Positions 1 through 8,336 of a stretch of DNA of 64,000 nt are shown here, in pieces. Origin of the DNA: an uncultured Maribacter sp. GTDB taxonomy: Bacteria > Bacteroidota > Bacteroidia > Flavobacteriales > Flavobacteriaceae. The notes under the pieces are model-generated. The model saw only the letters and a list, made by a program, of their open reading frames with translations, had not been told where the DNA came from and did not search any database. Position numbers and translations under genes: made by a program. The stretch lies in contig NZ_CANMBB010000001.1 of the NCBI RefSeq assembly GCF_947495965.1, positions 248,001 through 312,000 of the forward strand, written 5' to 3'. Every line of letters starts with the position of its first letter. The first letter of the stretch is position 1.

Positions 1-386
1 ATAACAATTGGAAGTTTATATTTTTTAGCTAACTGTATTTGTTCTCTAAAAGCTTCTTGCTGTTCTTTTAAAAACGTTTTATCCCAATACAAATCAATAC
101 CAATTTCACCTACCGCATAATATTTTCTTTTCTCCAATTGCTCTTCTACATGTTGCAATTCTTCTTTAAAATTTTCTTTAACATGTGTAGGGTGCAATCC
201 AGACATTAAAAAGACATTATCTGGAAAAGATTTCTCTAGCTGTAACATAGGTTCTGTATACGTTGAATCTATTGCAGGGATAAAAAATCTTTCTATTCCA
301 TTATCTATAGCATTTTGAATAACCTCTCTACGATCCTCATCAAAAGCTTCACTATATAAATGCGTATGTGTATCTGTTATAATCAT
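1..386 (-). CDS. tatD: TatD family metal-dependent hydrolase, C-terminally truncated by window edge
   Basis: Reading the minus strand from an ATG near the window start gives MIITDTHTHLYSEAFDEDRR, followed by GLHPTHVKENF and a VGEIGIDLYWD segment. These are the TatD signatures: the THTH metal-binding start, the HPTH motif and the GEIGID motif of the metallo-dependent hydrolase TIM barrel. TatD proteins are cytoplasmic metal-dependent deoxyribonucleases linked to DNA repair and quality control. About 128 of the usual roughly 255 residues are present and the rest lies off the left edge. It is divergent from the following protease gene with only 36 bp between the starts. The family call is firm; the exact substrate is not known from sequence. 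Confidence 0.9.
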   Translation of the reverse strand, partial: MIITDTHTHLYSEAFDEDRREVIQNAIDNGIERFFIPAIDSTYTEPMLQLEKSFPDNVFLMSGLHPTHVKENFKEELQHVEEQLEKRKYYAVGEIGIDLYWDKTFLKEQQEAFREQIQLAKKYKLPIV

Positions 387-422
387 CCTGTAAAAATAGC
401 GTTATCTTTATAAAAAGAATCT

Positions 423-878
423 ATGGCATCTCTGAAAAGTTTTTTAAATAAGAAAAACTATATTAAAGTACCACTAGTACTTACAGCAACAAATCATTTT
501 GAAATAGTAGCCTCATTAAATGGAGCTACTGGTCGTTTTATCTTAGACACAGGAGCATCTAACACATGTGTAGGTTTTGATAAAATTACCTTTTTTAACC
601 TTACTACCGAAGAATCTAAAATAAAGGCTGCAGGAGCAGGTGCCACAGAGATGGAAACCTTAATATCCACAAAAAACAACTTAACAATTCAGGGTTGGAA
701 AACCAAAAAACTGAAACTTGTTTTATTTGATTTACAACACGTGAACACCGCCTTAGCATCCCACAATAGCTTACCTGTAGATGGTATAATTGGTGCAGAT
801 GTACTAAAAAAAGCAAAAGCTATAATAGATTACAGCAAAAAATGTGTTTACCTAAAACAAAAAAACCTAAAGAAATAA
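423..878 (+). CDS. Retropepsin-like aspartic protease
   Basis: A 151-residue protein with the aspartic-protease active-site motif LDTGASNTCVG near residue 43 and a second hydrophobic-Gly segment (DGIIGADVLKKAKAIIDY) near residue 119. These match the single-domain retropepsin-like proteases (gag-asp_proteas / asp_protease_2 families), which work as homodimers with one catalytic Asp from each subunit. No signal peptide or membrane segment is evident, so it is probably cytoplasmic. It is monocistronic and followed at once by a hairpin terminator whose stem overlaps the stop codon. Substrate is unknown. It is common beside tatD in flavobacteria as far as I recall, which I cannot check here. Confidence 0.8.
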   Translation: MASLKSFLNKKNYIKVPLVLTATNHFEIVASLNGATGRFILDTGASNTCVGFDKITFFNLTTEESKIKAAGAGATEMETLISTKNNLTIQGWKTKKLKLVLFDLQHVNTALASHNSLPVDGIIGADVLKKAKAIIDYSKKCVYLKQKNLKK

Positions 879-895
879 TCTTTAGGTTTTTTTTT
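862..895 (+). terminator. Rho-independent terminator after the aspartic protease gene
   Basis: The 11-bp arms AAAACCTAAAG and CTTTAGGTTTT flank a 7-nt loop, and a run of T follows on the plus strand. The stop codon of the protease lies in the loop. The left A-run would give the minus strand a T-tract too, so it may also end the convergent sucAB transcript. Confidence 0.8.
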
Positions 896-915
896 AAGTT
901 ATAAGGATTAAAAAA

Positions 916-2130
916 CTACATTTCTAATGCTTTTTTAACGTTAGAATCCATTAGTATTTCTTCTGGATTTTCTAATGCTTCTTTTACTGCTACTAGGAAA
1001 CCTACAGATTCCTTGCCATCAATAATTCTGTGATCATAAGAAAGTGCCACATACATTATTGGTGCAATTGCCACTGCTCCGTCTTTTACAACTGGTCTTT
1101 CTACAATATTATGCATTCCTAAAATAGCACTTTGTGGCGGATTAATAATTGGTGTAGATAACATAGAACCAAACACCCCTCCGTTTGTAATTGTAAAGGT
1201 ACCACCAGTCATTTCATCTACAGTAATTTCTCCTTCTCTTGCACGTATGGCTAATCTCTTAACCTCTGCCTCTACTCCTCTAAAAGTTAAATTTTCAGCA
1301 TTTCTAATTACAGGAACCATTAATCCTTTTGGTCCAGAAACAGCAATACTAATATCACAGAAATCATAAGAAAGCATCTCTTTACCATCTATCATAGAAT
1401 TAACAGAAGGATACATCTCTAATGCACGTACTACCGCTAAAGTAAAGAAAGACATAAAACCTAAACCTACTCCATGTTTATTTTTAAAATCTTCTTTATA
1501 TTGTTTTCTCAATGCAAAGATAGGCCCCATATCTACCTCATTGAAAGTAGTTAACATTGCCGTTTCATTTTTAACAGAAACTAAACGTTCTGCAACTTTA
1601 CGGCGTAACATAGAAAGCTTAGACCTACTCTCTCCTCTACTACCTCCAGACGGAGTTCCCATAGATGGAACTGCACTAACCGCATCTTGTTTAGTTACTC
1701 TACCATCTTTTCCTGTTCCTTTTACAGAAGCAGCACTAACTCCTTTTTCACTAAGTATTTTCTTAGCCGCTGGAGACGCACTTCCTGTTGCATAACTTTC
1801 CTTTGCTACAGGTGCTTCTTCTTTTTTAGGAGCTTCTTTTGGCGCTTCTTCTTTCTTCTGTTCCGCTACTGCTTCACCACCTTCAGGTTTTGCAGCACTA
1901 GTATCTATTAAACAAACTACAGCACCCACCTCAACAGCATCACCAACCTCAGCTTTTAGTGTAATAATACCACTCTGCTCTGCTGGTAATTCTAAAGTAG
2001 CTTTATCTGAATCTACTTCAGCAATGGCTTGGTCTTTTTCTACATAATCACCATCTTCTACTAACCATTCTGCTATTTCTACCTCTGTTATAGACTCCCC
2101 CGGAGAAGGAACTTTCATTTCTAGAATCAT
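916..2130 (-). CDS. sucB: 2-oxoglutarate dehydrogenase E2 (dihydrolipoyl succinyltransferase)
   Basis: E2 core of the 2-oxoglutarate dehydrogenase complex: it transfers succinyl from lipoate to CoA in the TCA cycle. The N-terminal lipoyl domain has the lipoylation motif EVDSDKATLE with Lys at about residue 43. An Ala/Pro/Glu-rich linker follows (about 80-110), then a peripheral-subunit-binding domain (ASPAAKKILSEKGV... GRVTKQDAV, about 115-153), then the acyltransferase domain ending in the catalytic SYDHRIIDGKE motif (about 370-380). At 404 residues it has the standard length. It lies 23 bp downstream of sucA on the same strand, the usual operon. E3 is not in the window. The single lipoyl domain and the sucA neighbour favour SucB over pyruvate or branched-chain E2. 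Confidence 0.97.
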   Translation of the reverse strand: MILEMKVPSPGESITEVEIAEWLVEDGDYVEKDQAIAEVDSDKATLELPAEQSGIITLKAEVGDAVEVGAVVCLIDTSAAKPEGGEAVAEQKKEEAPKEAPKKEEAPVAKESYATGSASPAAKKILSEKGVSAASVKGTGKDGRVTKQDAVSAVPSMGTPSGGSRGESRSKLSMLRRKVAERLVSVKNETAMLTTFNEVDMGPIFALRKQYKEDFKNKHGVGLGFMSFFTLAVVRALEMYPSVNSMIDGKEMLSYDFCDISIAVSGPKGLMVPVIRNAENLTFRGVEAEVKRLAIRAREGEITVDEMTGGTFTITNGGVFGSMLSTPIINPPQSAILGMHNIVERPVVKDGAVAIAPIMYVALSYDHRIIDGKESVGFLVAVKEALENPEEILMDSNVKKALEM

Positions 2131-2153
2131 TACTTATCTAATTTGATGTATTA

Positions 2154-4952
2154 TTATTTCTTTTGTCTTGTTAAATTATCTTTGGTTTTATCAAAAACAT
2201 AATCTATTACTTGTTGATGTCTCATTTTAGAACGCACAGCACTACCCGCAGCTGGTGCAGCATAAAAACGTCTTGATGCCACACGAAGTTTATGAGCATC
2301 ACTAAAATGCATCATCATATGACTCCATGCCCCCATATTTCTAGGCTCTTCTTGTGCCCAAACAAAATCATCTGCATTTTTATATTTACTGATAATTGCT
2401 TTCATTTGATCTGCAGGTAAAGGAAATAATTGTTCTACTCGAACCAAAGCAACATCCTCTCTATTATCTTCCTCTTTTACCGCTAATAAATCATAATAAA
2501 ACTTACCAGTACAGAATACTACCGACTTTACTTTTGCAGCACTTACAGTAGCATCATCTATAACTTCTTTAAAACCTCCTTCAACAAACTCTTCTACAGG
2601 AGAAACTGCTTTTGGATGCCTTAGCAAACTCTTAGGTGTAAAAATTATTAATGGCTTTCTGAAATTCGCTTTCATTTGCCTACGCATAATATGAAACATT
2701 TGCGCTGGTGTACTAACATCTGCGATATACATATTATCTCTTGCACACAATTGTAAATAGCGCTCCATTCTAGCAGAAGAATGTTCCGCTCCTTGCCCTT
2801 CATAACCGTGAGGCAAAAGCATTACTAATCCGTTTTGTAATTTCCACTTATCTTCTGCTGCAGAAATATACTGATCTAGCATTATTTGAGCTCCATTACT
2901 AAAATCTCCAAATTGTGCTTCCCATATAGTTAATGTATTAGGGCTCGCCATGGCATAACCATAATCAAAACCTACCACACCGTATTCAGACAACAAAGAG
3001 TTATAAATTTGAAACTTTCCTTGATCTCCACTTATGGCGTTTAACAATAAAACCTCCTCTTCACTTTCTTCCACTTTCATTACCGCATGACGGTGAGAAA
3101 AAGTACCTCTTTCTACATCTTGACCAGACATTCTTACATCATAGCCTTCTTTTAATAAAGAGCCGTAAGCCAAAAGCTCTCCCATAGCCCAATCTAACTT
3201 ATTAGATTCGAAGAACATTTTTTTCCTATCTCTTATTAATTTTTCAACCTTTCTTAAGAATTTTTTATCTGATGGAAGCTCTGTAATTACTTTAGCAATT
3301 TCAGTTAACTCTTTAGCACTAAATGTAGTATCTATAGGTTTCATCATTTCCCATTCACGAACATTTTCAAATCCGCTCCATTCATCTGCCATGAAAGGGG
3401 TTATAACTGTTTTATCTTCTTTTCTAGAATCTACCAACTCTTCCTCTAATGAAGCTTTATATTGGTTTTCTAATTCTTTTACATAATCTGCACCTATTAC
3501 ACCTTCTGCAATTAATTTAGCCGCATAAATATCTCTTGGATTTTTATGCTTGGCTATGGCTTTATATAATTTAGGTTGCGTAAATCTAGGCTCATCCCCT
3601 TCATTATGTCCATACTTACGGTATCCTAGTAAATCTATAAATACATCTCTACTAAAACGCATTCTATATTCTAATGCAAATAGGAAAGAGTGCACTACAG
3701 CCTCAGGATCATCTGCATTTACATGTAAAACAGGGCTCAAAGTAACTTTACCAACATCTGTACAATACGTTGAAGACCTAGCGTCTAAATAATTCGTAGT
3801 AAACCCTATTTGGTTATTTACCACGACATGAATTGTACCTCCTGTTTTATACCCATCTAATGTTGCCATTTGCACAACTTCATAAACCAAACCTTGCCCT
3901 GCAATTGCAGCATCTCCATGCACTACAATTGGTAATACTTTAGAGAAATTATCCTTATAATGCGCATCTTGCTTAGCCCTTGCAATACCTTCTACAACAG
4001 CACCAACCGTTTCTAAATGCGATGGGTTTGGCGCAATATTCATTTTTATTTTATTACCATTATCAGACATACGGTCCGAGGTCCAACCCAAATGGTATTT
4101 TACATCTCCATCAAAAATCTCTTCTTCATAATCTTTTCCATCAAACTCACTAAAAATATCTTTAGCAGATTTACCAAAAATATTAGTTAAAACATTTAGT
4201 CTTCCACGGTGAGCCATTCCCATTACAAATTGCTCTACTCCCATTTCGGCAGCTCTCTCTACAATTGCATCTAACCCTGGTATTAAGGACTCATTCCCTT
4301 CTAAAGAGAATCTTTTTTGACCTACATATTTGGTATGCAAAAAGCTTTCAAAAGAAACCGCTTGATTTAACTTTTTTAGTATATGCTTTTTCCCATCAGC
4401 ATCTAGCTTAGGTCTATTATCATTAACATTTAGCCAATTTTGAATCCATTTTACGCGTTCAGGATTACGTATATACATATACTCTACACCAATAGCATCG
4501 CAATATATACTTTTTAAGTTTTTAATAATTTCTCTTAAAGAACTTGGCCCTATACCAATTATTTCTCCCGCATTAAAAACAGTATCTAAATCGTTTTCTG
4601 AAAGGCCAAAGTTTTCAATATCTAGGCTTGGAGTATACTTACGTCTTTCCCTTACAGGATTAGTCTCTGTAAACAAATGACCTCTAGTTCTATACCCATC
4701 TATTAAGCCTATTATATGAAATTCTTTTTGCAAGGATTCTGGCACTTCTATTTTTTGCCCATTGGCATCAATTATTGCTCCACTACTTGGTGCAATATCA
4801 AGCTCATCTATAGAACTCTCCATACCAAAATCAAACCCTTGAAAGAATGCTCTCCAACTTGGCTCTACACTATCTGGGCTTACTAAATATTTGTCATATA
4901 ACTCTGCAAAAAAAGAGGTATGCACAGCATTTAAAAAGGAATATTTATCCAT
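2154..4952 (-). CDS. sucA: 2-oxoglutarate dehydrogenase E1 component
   Basis: Thiamine-diphosphate-dependent E1 that decarboxylates 2-oxoglutarate and succinylates the lipoyl domain of SucB. The N-terminus (YSFLNAVHTSFFAELYDKYL... DSVEPSWRAFFQGFDFG) is the E2-docking segment typical of OdhA/SucA. The central part has IPGLDAIVERAAEMG, MGMAHRGRLNVL, the TPP-binding GDAAIAGQG and the HNEGDEPRFTQP motif. The C-terminal transketolase-like part contains DQGKFQIYNSLLSEYGVVGFDYGY. Length of 932 residues is normal. A flavobacterial -7-like element (TATTTTTG) lies about 35 bp upstream on this strand. First gene of the sucAB operon. Confidence 0.97.
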   Translation of the reverse strand: MDKYSFLNAVHTSFFAELYDKYLVSPDSVEPSWRAFFQGFDFGMESSIDELDIAPSSGAIIDANGQKIEVPESLQKEFHIIGLIDGYRTRGHLFTETNPVRERRKYTPSLDIENFGLSENDLDTVFNAGEIIGIGPSSLREIIKNLKSIYCDAIGVEYMYIRNPERVKWIQNWLNVNDNRPKLDADGKKHILKKLNQAVSFESFLHTKYVGQKRFSLEGNESLIPGLDAIVERAAEMGVEQFVMGMAHRGRLNVLTNIFGKSAKDIFSEFDGKDYEEEIFDGDVKYHLGWTSDRMSDNGNKIKMNIAPNPSHLETVGAVVEGIARAKQDAHYKDNFSKVLPIVVHGDAAIAGQGLVYEVVQMATLDGYKTGGTIHVVVNNQIGFTTNYLDARSSTYCTDVGKVTLSPVLHVNADDPEAVVHSFLFALEYRMRFSRDVFIDLLGYRKYGHNEGDEPRFTQPKLYKAIAKHKNPRDIYAAKLIAEGVIGADYVKELENQYKASLEEELVDSRKEDKTVITPFMADEWSGFENVREWEMMKPIDTTFSAKELTEIAKVITELPSDKKFLRKVEKLIRDRKKMFFESNKLDWAMGELLAYGSLLKEGYDVRMSGQDVERGTFSHRHAVMKVEESEEEVLLLNAISGDQGKFQIYNSLLSEYGVVGFDYGYAMASPNTLTIWEAQFGDFSNGAQIMLDQYISAAEDKWKLQNGLVMLLPHGYEGQGAEHSSARMERYLQLCARDNMYIADVSTPAQMFHIMRRQMKANFRKPLIIFTPKSLLRHPKAVSPVEEFVEGGFKEVIDDATVSAAKVKSVVFCTGKFYYDLLAVKEEDNREDVALVRVEQLFPLPADQMKAIISKYKNADDFVWAQEEPRNMGAWSHMMMHFSDAHKLRVASRRFYAAPAAGSAVRSKMRHQQVIDYVFDKTKDNLTRQKK

Positions 4953-4986
4953 GAATTTTTTTCTGTAACTTTAGAACAAATTTTAT

Positions 4987-4994
4987 CAAAAATA
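4987..4994 (-). promoter_or_regulatory. Candidate -7 element for sucAB
   Basis: The minus strand reads TATTTTTG, an exact match to the Bacteroidota -7 consensus TAnnTTTG, about 35 bp before the sucA start codon. I do not see a convincing TTG at the -33 position, so this is a weak call. Confidence 0.35.
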
Positions 4995-5053
4995 CAACTT
5001 TTACCATTTCTAGTAGTATATTAGGTGTTATTATTAGCAATAAATAAACATTT

Positions 5054-5575
5054 ATGATTAAAAAGAGTAAAACCTTATTAAAAAGCCTGTTTATCTTTCT
5101 TTTTTTTGCGTTTAGCAATACTTTCTGCTTTTCTCAAAACGCTACTTCACAGAGCTCATTCTGGCAAAATGTAAGATTTGGAGGCGGCATTGGCCTAGGA
5201 TTTACTAACGGAGGTTTTAACGGGTCTATATCTCCTAGCGCAATTTATGATGTAAATAATTATTTTTCTGCTGGTGTTGGTCTATCTGTAAACTATGCTA
5301 AATATGATACTAATAAGTTTTTAGCATACGGTGGCAGCATTGTTACTTTTTACAACCCATTACCTTTATTACAATTATCTGCAGAAATAGAACAATTAAG
5401 GGTTAACGAAAGTAATGCAATATTTGAAAACGATTATTGGTCTCCTGCTTTGTTTTTAGGCGCCGGGTATAGAAGCAACAATGTTACTTTTGGCATTAGA
5501 TATGATGTACTATACGATGACAACAAAAGTATTTACGCTAATGCATGGATGCCTTTTGTAAGAGTCTATTTCTAA
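5054..5575 (+). CDS. Secreted, probably outer-membrane beta-barrel protein
   Basis: A 173-residue protein with a clear Sec signal peptide (Lys-rich start, SLFIFLFFAFSNTFCFSQ, cleavage near residue 27). The mature part is built of alternating aromatic/Gly beta-strands (FGGGIGLGFTN, YFSAGVGLSVNYAKYD, YWSPALFLGAGYRSNNVTFGIRYDVLYDD) and ends in aromatic-rich WMPFVRVYF with a terminal Phe. These are the marks of a small 8-strand outer-membrane barrel. Similar orphan proteins are common in flavobacteria; the function is not known. It is divergent from sucA and convergent with the next gene. Confidence 0.6.
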   Translation: MIKKSKTLLKSLFIFLFFAFSNTFCFSQNATSQSSFWQNVRFGGGIGLGFTNGGFNGSISPSAIYDVNNYFSAGVGLSVNYAKYDTNKFLAYGGSIVTFYNPLPLLQLSAEIEQLRVNESNAIFENDYWSPALFLGAGYRSNNVTFGIRYDVLYDDNKSIYANAWMPFVRVYF

Positions 5576-5579
5576 AAAA

Positions 5580-5939
5580 CTAACCATACTTTGCCTTTAG
5601 TCTTACTTTTTGAAATTCTCTCTTTAGGATTAAAAAAGAGACTTGTTCTGCTACCTCCACAACATCTGTTACTTTAACTCCCTTAAACACTTTCTCAGGA
5701 ACATCTATAACATATAACAAATTAAGATAGTCATTAAATTTTTCCATGATGAGAAGATACAATTTCTCATGAAGCAACCTTTGTAGCTCTATATTTTTAA
5801 TATCCTCTGGCACATCAAAAGGAACATTTGCTAAAGAAAAATCTTTAGTTAGTTGCGCAACTAAATTAGCATACAACAATTCTTTTACTGCTTGTTGTAA
5901 TACCTCTTCACTATTGTTATAGTTCTCTTCCAAAAACAC
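5580..5939 (-). CDS. Conserved hypothetical cytoplasmic protein
   Basis: A 119-residue, mostly helical and acidic protein (LQQAVKELLYANLVAQLTKDF... IMEKFNDYLNLLYVIDVPEKVF). No signal peptide, membrane segment or known motif is visible. Codon use matches its neighbours, which supports a real gene. It sits immediately downstream of the galE terminator, so it may have its own promoter. I do not recognise the family. Confidence 0.6.
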   Translation of the reverse strand: MFLEENYNNSEEVLQQAVKELLYANLVAQLTKDFSLANVPFDVPEDIKNIELQRLLHEKLYLLIMEKFNDYLNLLYVIDVPEKVFKGVKVTDVVEVAEQVSFLILKREFQKVRLKAKYG

Positions 5940-5957
5940 TTATTCTCTAAAATATAA

Positions 5958-5991
5958 AAACAGGAGAAATATAAATATGTTTCTCCTGTTT
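5958..5991 (-). terminator. Rho-independent terminator of galE
   Basis: Inverted repeat AAACAGGAGAAA / TTTCTCCTGTTT with a 10-nt loop. On the minus strand it is followed by a T-rich tract, 23 bp past the galE stop codon. Confidence 0.75.
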
Positions 5992-6013
5992 AATAAAATT
6001 ACATTCCCTTTAA

Positions 6014-7030
6014 TTAACTTCTTATTTTCTGCTCCCAATCCCAAGCAGACTTCATTGCTTCATCTAAAGAATATTGAGATTTCCAACCTAAAACCTCATT
6101 TGCTTTAGTTGTATCTGCATAAGCAGTAGTAATATCTCCTGCTCTTCTATCTACTATTTTGTAATTTAATTTTTTGCCAGATACTTTTTCAAAGCTCTTA
6201 ATTACCTCCAAAACAGTACTCCCCTTTCCTGTCCCTACATTAAATACTTCATAATTATCAGAGTTTTTACCTTCTAATAATCTTTTTAATGCCAAAACAT
6301 GCGCTTTTGCCAAATCTACTACATATATATAATCCCTAACACATGTACCATCAGATGTAGGATAATCATCTCCAAAAACAGATAATTGCTCTCTAAGACC
6401 TGCACCTGTTTGTGTTATAAAAGGCACTAAATTCTGTGGCACTCCAATTGGTAATTCCCCAATCTGAACACTTGGGTGCGCACCCATTGGGTTAAAGTAT
6501 CGTAATGCTATTGCATTTAAGTTTGCATTTACTTTACAAGTATCTGCAATTATTTCTTCTCCCATTTGTTTGGTATTACCATAAGGAGATTCTGCCTGTT
6601 TTACTGGAGCACTCTCTGTTATTGGCATTTCATCTGCTTGCCCATAAACTGTACAAGAAGAGCTAAAAATAAAACTAGCTTTGTTTTTAGCTGCTAACTC
6701 TTTTAGTAGATATACTAATGTTCCTATGTTATTTTCATAATACAATAATGGCTTTTCTACACTCTCGCCAACAGCTTTTGATGCCGCAAAATGAATAACA
6801 CCTTGTACATCTGCATGCCGTTTAAAAAAATCTTCTACTTTAGATTTTTCTTTTAAATCTATTTTTTCAAATAAGGGTGTCTTTCCAGTAATAGTAGTAA
6901 TTCCTTCCAAAACTTTCTCAGAAGAATTAGAGCAATCATCAATAATTACTACTTCATAACCTTCATTTTGTAATTCTACTACCGTATGCGAGCCTATAAA
7001 CCCAAGACCTCCAGTAACTAGTATTTTCAT
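6014..7030 (-). CDS. galE: UDP-glucose 4-epimerase
   Basis: NAD-dependent extended short-chain dehydrogenase/reductase that interconverts UDP-glucose and UDP-galactose for glycan synthesis. The Rossmann motif GGLGFIGSHT is at the N-terminus. The catalytic Ser/Thr region is FSSSCTVYG, and the Tyr-Lys pair is in SPYGNTKQMGEE. LRYFNPMGAHPS and the C-terminal GTGKGSTVLEVI are typical of GalE. Length of 338 residues is normal. It follows a sugar aminotransferase gene on the same strand with a 55-bp gap, so the two may supply sugar precursors for surface polysaccharide. A clean terminator follows. Confidence 0.95.
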   Translation of the reverse strand: MKILVTGGLGFIGSHTVVELQNEGYEVVIIDDCSNSSEKVLEGITTITGKTPLFEKIDLKEKSKVEDFFKRHADVQGVIHFAASKAVGESVEKPLLYYENNIGTLVYLLKELAAKNKASFIFSSSCTVYGQADEMPITESAPVKQAESPYGNTKQMGEEIIADTCKVNANLNAIALRYFNPMGAHPSVQIGELPIGVPQNLVPFITQTGAGLREQLSVFGDDYPTSDGTCVRDYIYVVDLAKAHVLALKRLLEGKNSDNYEVFNVGTGKGSTVLEVIKSFEKVSGKKLNYKIVDRRAGDITTAYADTTKANEVLGWKSQYSLDEAMKSAWDWEQKIRS

Positions 7031-7085
7031 TTATTTTTATTTTATGGTAAATGTTTAGACTTTGCAATAATACTATTAAACCTTT

Positions 7086-8240
7086 TTATTCATTAACAAA
7101 ACCGATAACTGCATTAGTTATATAGCTAATCTGCTCATCATCTAACTCCGTATGCATTGGTAAAGAGATTACTTCCTTTACAAGTTGATTTGTTATTGTA
7201 AAATTCTCTTCTAAATACCTTTCATCTTCATAGGCTTTTTGCTTATGTAAAGGAATAGGATAATAAACACCACAAGGAATATTTTTTTCACTAAGGTGCT
7301 TTACTAATGCATCTCTTTTTCCGTTAGTTATTCTTAATGTATATTGATGAAAAACATGACAATCACAATCTTTACAAATTTTATTGCAACCATTAGACAT
7401 AGCAGGGATTACTATATTTTTCACTCCTTTAAAAACCTCTGAATACTTTCTTGCAGCCGTTCTTCTAGAATCACAATAAGCATTTAGCTTAGGCAACTTT
7501 GCACTTAAAACTGCTGCCTGTATAGAGTCTAATCTAGAGTTTACACCTACAACGTCATGGTGGTATCTTTCATACATACCATGATTAACAATACCTCTTA
7601 AGGTATGTGCTAAGGCATCGTCATTGGTAAATATTGCACCTCCATCTCCATAGCAACCTAAATTTTTAGAAGGAAAAAAACTAGTGGAACCTACATGACC
7701 AATTGTTCCTGCTTTTTGTTTACTCCCATCTTTAAAAGTATACTCTGCTCCAATAGCCTGAGCATTATCTTCAATTACAAAAAGATTATGCTTATCCGCT
7801 ATTTCTAAAATAGCATCCATATTAGCGCATTGTCCAAATAAATGTACTGGTACAATTGCTTTTGTTTTTGGAGTTATTGCTTTTTCTATAGCTACAGGGT
7901 CTATATTAAAAGTATCTAACTCAACATCTACTAAAACTGGTGTTAATTGCAACAAACCAATTACCTCAACAGTAGCTGCAAAAGTAAAATCTGCTGTTAT
8001 AACCTCATCTCCTGGTTGTAGTCCCAACCCCATCATTGCAATCTGTAAAGCATCGGTACCATTAGCACATGGTATTACATGTTTTACGCCTAAATATTCT
8101 TCTAATTCTTTCTGAAAAGCATGTACATGAGGTCCATTAATGTATGTAGAAGATTCTAAAATTTGCGTAATGGATGTATTTACTTGTTCTTTAAGAGATT
8201 GGTATTGCCCTTGAAGGTCTACCATCTGAATTTTTCTCAT
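7086..8240 (-). CDS. DegT/DnrJ/EryC1 family sugar aminotransferase
   Basis: PLP-dependent aminotransferase of the sugar-nucleotide type. It has the N-terminal VDLQGQYQSLKEQVNTSI, IPCANGTDALQIAMMGLGL, GDEVITADFTFAA and the PLP-lysine segment FFPSKNLGCYGDGGA (Lys about residue 192). The C-terminus carries CGVYYPIPLHKQKAY and SLPMHTEL. At 384 residues it has normal length. Such enzymes make amino sugars (for example dTDP-3-amino or UDP-4-amino sugars) for O-antigen or exopolysaccharide. One unusual feature is a small Cys cluster before the HVFHQYTL strand (C285, C289, C292, C294, then His), described under findings. Exact sugar substrate cannot be read from sequence. Confidence 0.9.
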   Translation of the reverse strand: MRKIQMVDLQGQYQSLKEQVNTSITQILESSTYINGPHVHAFQKELEEYLGVKHVIPCANGTDALQIAMMGLGLQPGDEVITADFTFAATVEVIGLLQLTPVLVDVELDTFNIDPVAIEKAITPKTKAIVPVHLFGQCANMDAILEIADKHNLFVIEDNAQAIGAEYTFKDGSKQKAGTIGHVGSTSFFPSKNLGCYGDGGAIFTNDDALAHTLRGIVNHGMYERYHHDVVGVNSRLDSIQAAVLSAKLPKLNAYCDSRRTAARKYSEVFKGVKNIVIPAMSNGCNKICKDCDCHVFHQYTLRITNGKRDALVKHLSEKNIPCGVYYPIPLHKQKAYEDERYLEENFTITNQLVKEVISLPMHTELDDEQISYITNAVIGFVNE

Positions 8241-8336
8241 TTGCTCTTATTAAGTGTATAAAATTACAAAAAATTAAGGCAGCTCTACCAATGATTTTAG
8301 GGAAAGAAACGTATTTTAGCAACAAACCACAAATAG

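Noticed and set aside
1541-1911. Plus-strand frames opposite sucB
   Set aside because: They are shadows of the sucB coding sequence with low-complexity Cys/Ser/Phe content.
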